From positions 1 through 64,000 of the forward strand of contig NZ_ARYK01000001.1 in the NCBI RefSeq assembly GCF_000685275.1: a stretch of DNA of 64,000 nucleotides, given 5' to 3'. Within the stretch, counting starts at the first letter, position 1. Each line of letters begins with the position of its first letter. The position numbers were made by a program, and so were the translations under genes. Below are positions 62,987-64,000 of the stretch, piece after piece. Below the pieces are notes generated by a model. The model saw only the letters and a program-made list of their open reading frames with translations, had not been told where the DNA came from and ran no database searches. This DNA comes from Hyphomonas johnsonii MHS-2. Lineage in GTDB: Bacteria > Pseudomonadota > Alphaproteobacteria > Caulobacterales > Hyphomonadaceae.

Positions 62987-63670
62987 ATGCGTATCCTCGT
63001 CGTTGAAGATGATGCAGACCTGCGTCGCCAACTGGCCGACGTGCTGTCGCAATCCGGCTATGCGGTCGATCTGGCCGCGGATGGCGAAGACGGGCATTTC
63101 CTGGGCGACACCGAACCCTATGACGCGGTGATCCTGGACCTTGGCCTGCCCAAGATGGACGGTGTCAGCATTCTCAAGAAATGGCGCGCGGACGGCAAGT
63201 CGTTCCCCGTACTGATCCTGACCGCCCGCGACCAGTGGAGCGAGAAGGTGGCCGGCTTCGATGCCGGCGCCGATGACTACCTGGCCAAGCCGTTCGTCAC
63301 GGAGGAATTGCTGGCGCGCATGCGTGCGCTGCTGCGCCGCGCCGCCGGGCATTCGGCCGCGACCCTGGAAGCCGGCAAGCTGATGGTCGACACGCGCGCT
63401 GCCCGCGCGATGGTCAATGGTGAACCGGTCAAGCTGACCGCGCACGAATACCGCGTGCTGTCCTACCTCATGCATCATCAGGGCCGGGTCGTGCCGCGCA
63501 CGGAACTGGTCGAGCATATCTACGATCAGGATTTCGACCGTGACTCGAACACGATCGAGGTGTTCATCGGGCGCCTGCGCCGAAAAATCGGCGTTGACCG
63601 GATCCAGACCGAGCGGGGCCTTGGCTACCGCCTGATCGTGCCGGAGAACGAAGCGCGCGTTGCCGGATAG
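62987..63670 (+). CDS. OmpR-family response regulator
   Basis: 227 residues. Receiver domain with phospho-acceptor Asp51 in AVILDLGLPKMDG, the acidic pair EDD near residue 8 and the conserved Lys in LAKPF. C-terminal winged helix with DSNTIEVFIGRLRRKIGVDRIQTERGLGYRL. It follows the PepSY-like gene by 34 bp and is followed by a histidine kinase gene 25 bp downstream. Confidence 0.93.
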   Translation: MRILVVEDDADLRRQLADVLSQSGYAVDLAADGEDGHFLGDTEPYDAVILDLGLPKMDGVSILKKWRADGKSFPVLILTARDQWSEKVAGFDAGADDYLAKPFVTEELLARMRALLRRAAGHSAATLEAGKLMVDTRAARAMVNGEPVKLTAHEYRVLSYLMHHQGRVVPRTELVEHIYDQDFDRDSNTIEVFIGRLRRKIGVDRIQTERGLGYRLIVPENEARVAG

Positions 63671-63695
63671 GCGCGGGTCGCGCTAGACCGCCTGA

Positions 63696-64000
63696 ATGGA
63701 CGCACCGGCCAATCCTGTCACCCGATTCGCGGACCGCTGGTCCAGCGTGTCCCTGGCGCGCCGGATCATGATCGCCGCCGCGATCTGGGGCCTTGTCGTC
63801 CTGGTCGGCGGATCGCTGGCCCTGTCGGCCCTCTATCGCGCCCAGACGCTGGCCCTGCTGGAGGAAGACCTCGACCAGACGCTGGTCAGCCTGTCGCGCG
63901 ACCTGGTGCGGGAACAGGCGTTCCTGCCGGACGGGCGGGTCACCGATACCGAGCGCGACCTGCTGAGCGGCGACACGCGGTTCCAGACTCAATATTCCGG
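63696..64000 (+). CDS. Sensor histidine kinase, N-terminal part
   Basis: Truncated by the window end, so only about 100 residues are seen. The start ATG at 63696 (MDAPANPVTRFADRW) is followed by one membrane helix (IMIAAAIWGLVVLVGGSLALSALY) and the beginning of a periplasmic sensor domain (EEDLDQTLVSLSRDLVREQAFLPDG). It is the partner of the response regulator just upstream by gene order. No kinase motif is visible in the window. Confidence 0.75.
   Translation, partial: MDAPANPVTRFADRWSSVSLARRIMIAAAIWGLVVLVGGSLALSALYRAQTLALLEEDLDQTLVSLSRDLVREQAFLPDGRVTDTERDLLSGDTRFQTQYS

Noticed and set aside
1-64000. CRISPR arrays, IS elements and att sites
   Set aside because: No regularly spaced direct repeats, transposase or integrase genes, or tRNA-associated direct repeats were seen in the window.

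Overview
The window is 64 kb of GC-rich chromosomal DNA from an alphaproteobacterium, most likely of the family Hyphomonadaceae (Hyphomonas-like). The lineage call is an inference from gene content: a MucR/Ros regulator, a NepR anti-sigma factor with a nearby EcfG-type promoter, a class GN sortase with its LPNTG target protein, a gene-transfer-agent-type terminase, and the radA-cvpA-purF-SDR gene order. Genes are densely packed, and many neighbours overlap by 4 bp (ATGA). No IS element, CRISPR array or rRNA operon was seen.

Region 1 (1-10.8 kb): the 3' part of a flavin monooxygenase, then a long minus-strand block read from right to left: nepR, an MFS exporter, alr, mlaE-mlaF, a small membrane protein, radA, cvpA, purF, an SDR and a GNAT acetyltransferase. 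Region 2 (10.8-13.7 kb): nepR, an unknown gene behind a well-matched EcfG promoter, a DoxX-like membrane protein and a DUF2336 protein. Region 3 (13.7-21.7 kb): an 8-kb, ten-gene Mrp/Mbh-like cation antiporter operon with three NuoL/MrpD-type subunits, a standalone MrpA C-terminal-type subunit and no full-length MrpA. Region 4 (21.8-34.1 kb): regulators (MucR, a PAS_5 protein, a lone DnaA domain IV protein, a histidine kinase, a GGDEF protein), sufE, prfC, an ABC-F ATPase (Uup-like) and several secreted proteins, including a repeat protein with a peptidoglycan-binding end.

Region 5 (34.1-47.7 kb): RNA modification (rsuA, rsmC, rsmI), cell wall synthesis (a PBP1A-type enzyme and an LpoA-like lipoprotein divergent from rsmI-yraN), dnaJ, a thiolase, an alpha/beta hydrolase lipoprotein, and a DUF2306 membrane protein with a divergent AraC-type regulator. 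Region 6 (47.7-54.1 kb): a divergent phosphoenolpyruvate carboxylase homologue with altered motifs, two unknown exported or membrane proteins, rlmB, tRNA-Tyr(GTA), tRNA-Gly(TCC) and an SMP-30 family protein. Region 7 (54.2-61.5 kb, accessory in character): the sortase and sortase-target pair, an isolated small plus large terminase pair, a ParA ATPase with a small helical partner, and a small gene that seems frameshifted behind a repeat-rich intergenic region. Region 8 (61.5-64 kb): a CbpA/DnaJ-type co-chaperone, a PepSY-like secreted protein and a two-component system cut off by the window end.

The strongest candidates for undescribed biology are the ParA plus helical-partner operon with nearby inverted and direct repeats, the Mbh-ordered Mrp operon without full-length MrpA, the PEPC-like protein, and the lone DnaA domain IV protein beside a TTATCC inverted repeat. 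All functions are read from sequence motifs; no database search was possible.
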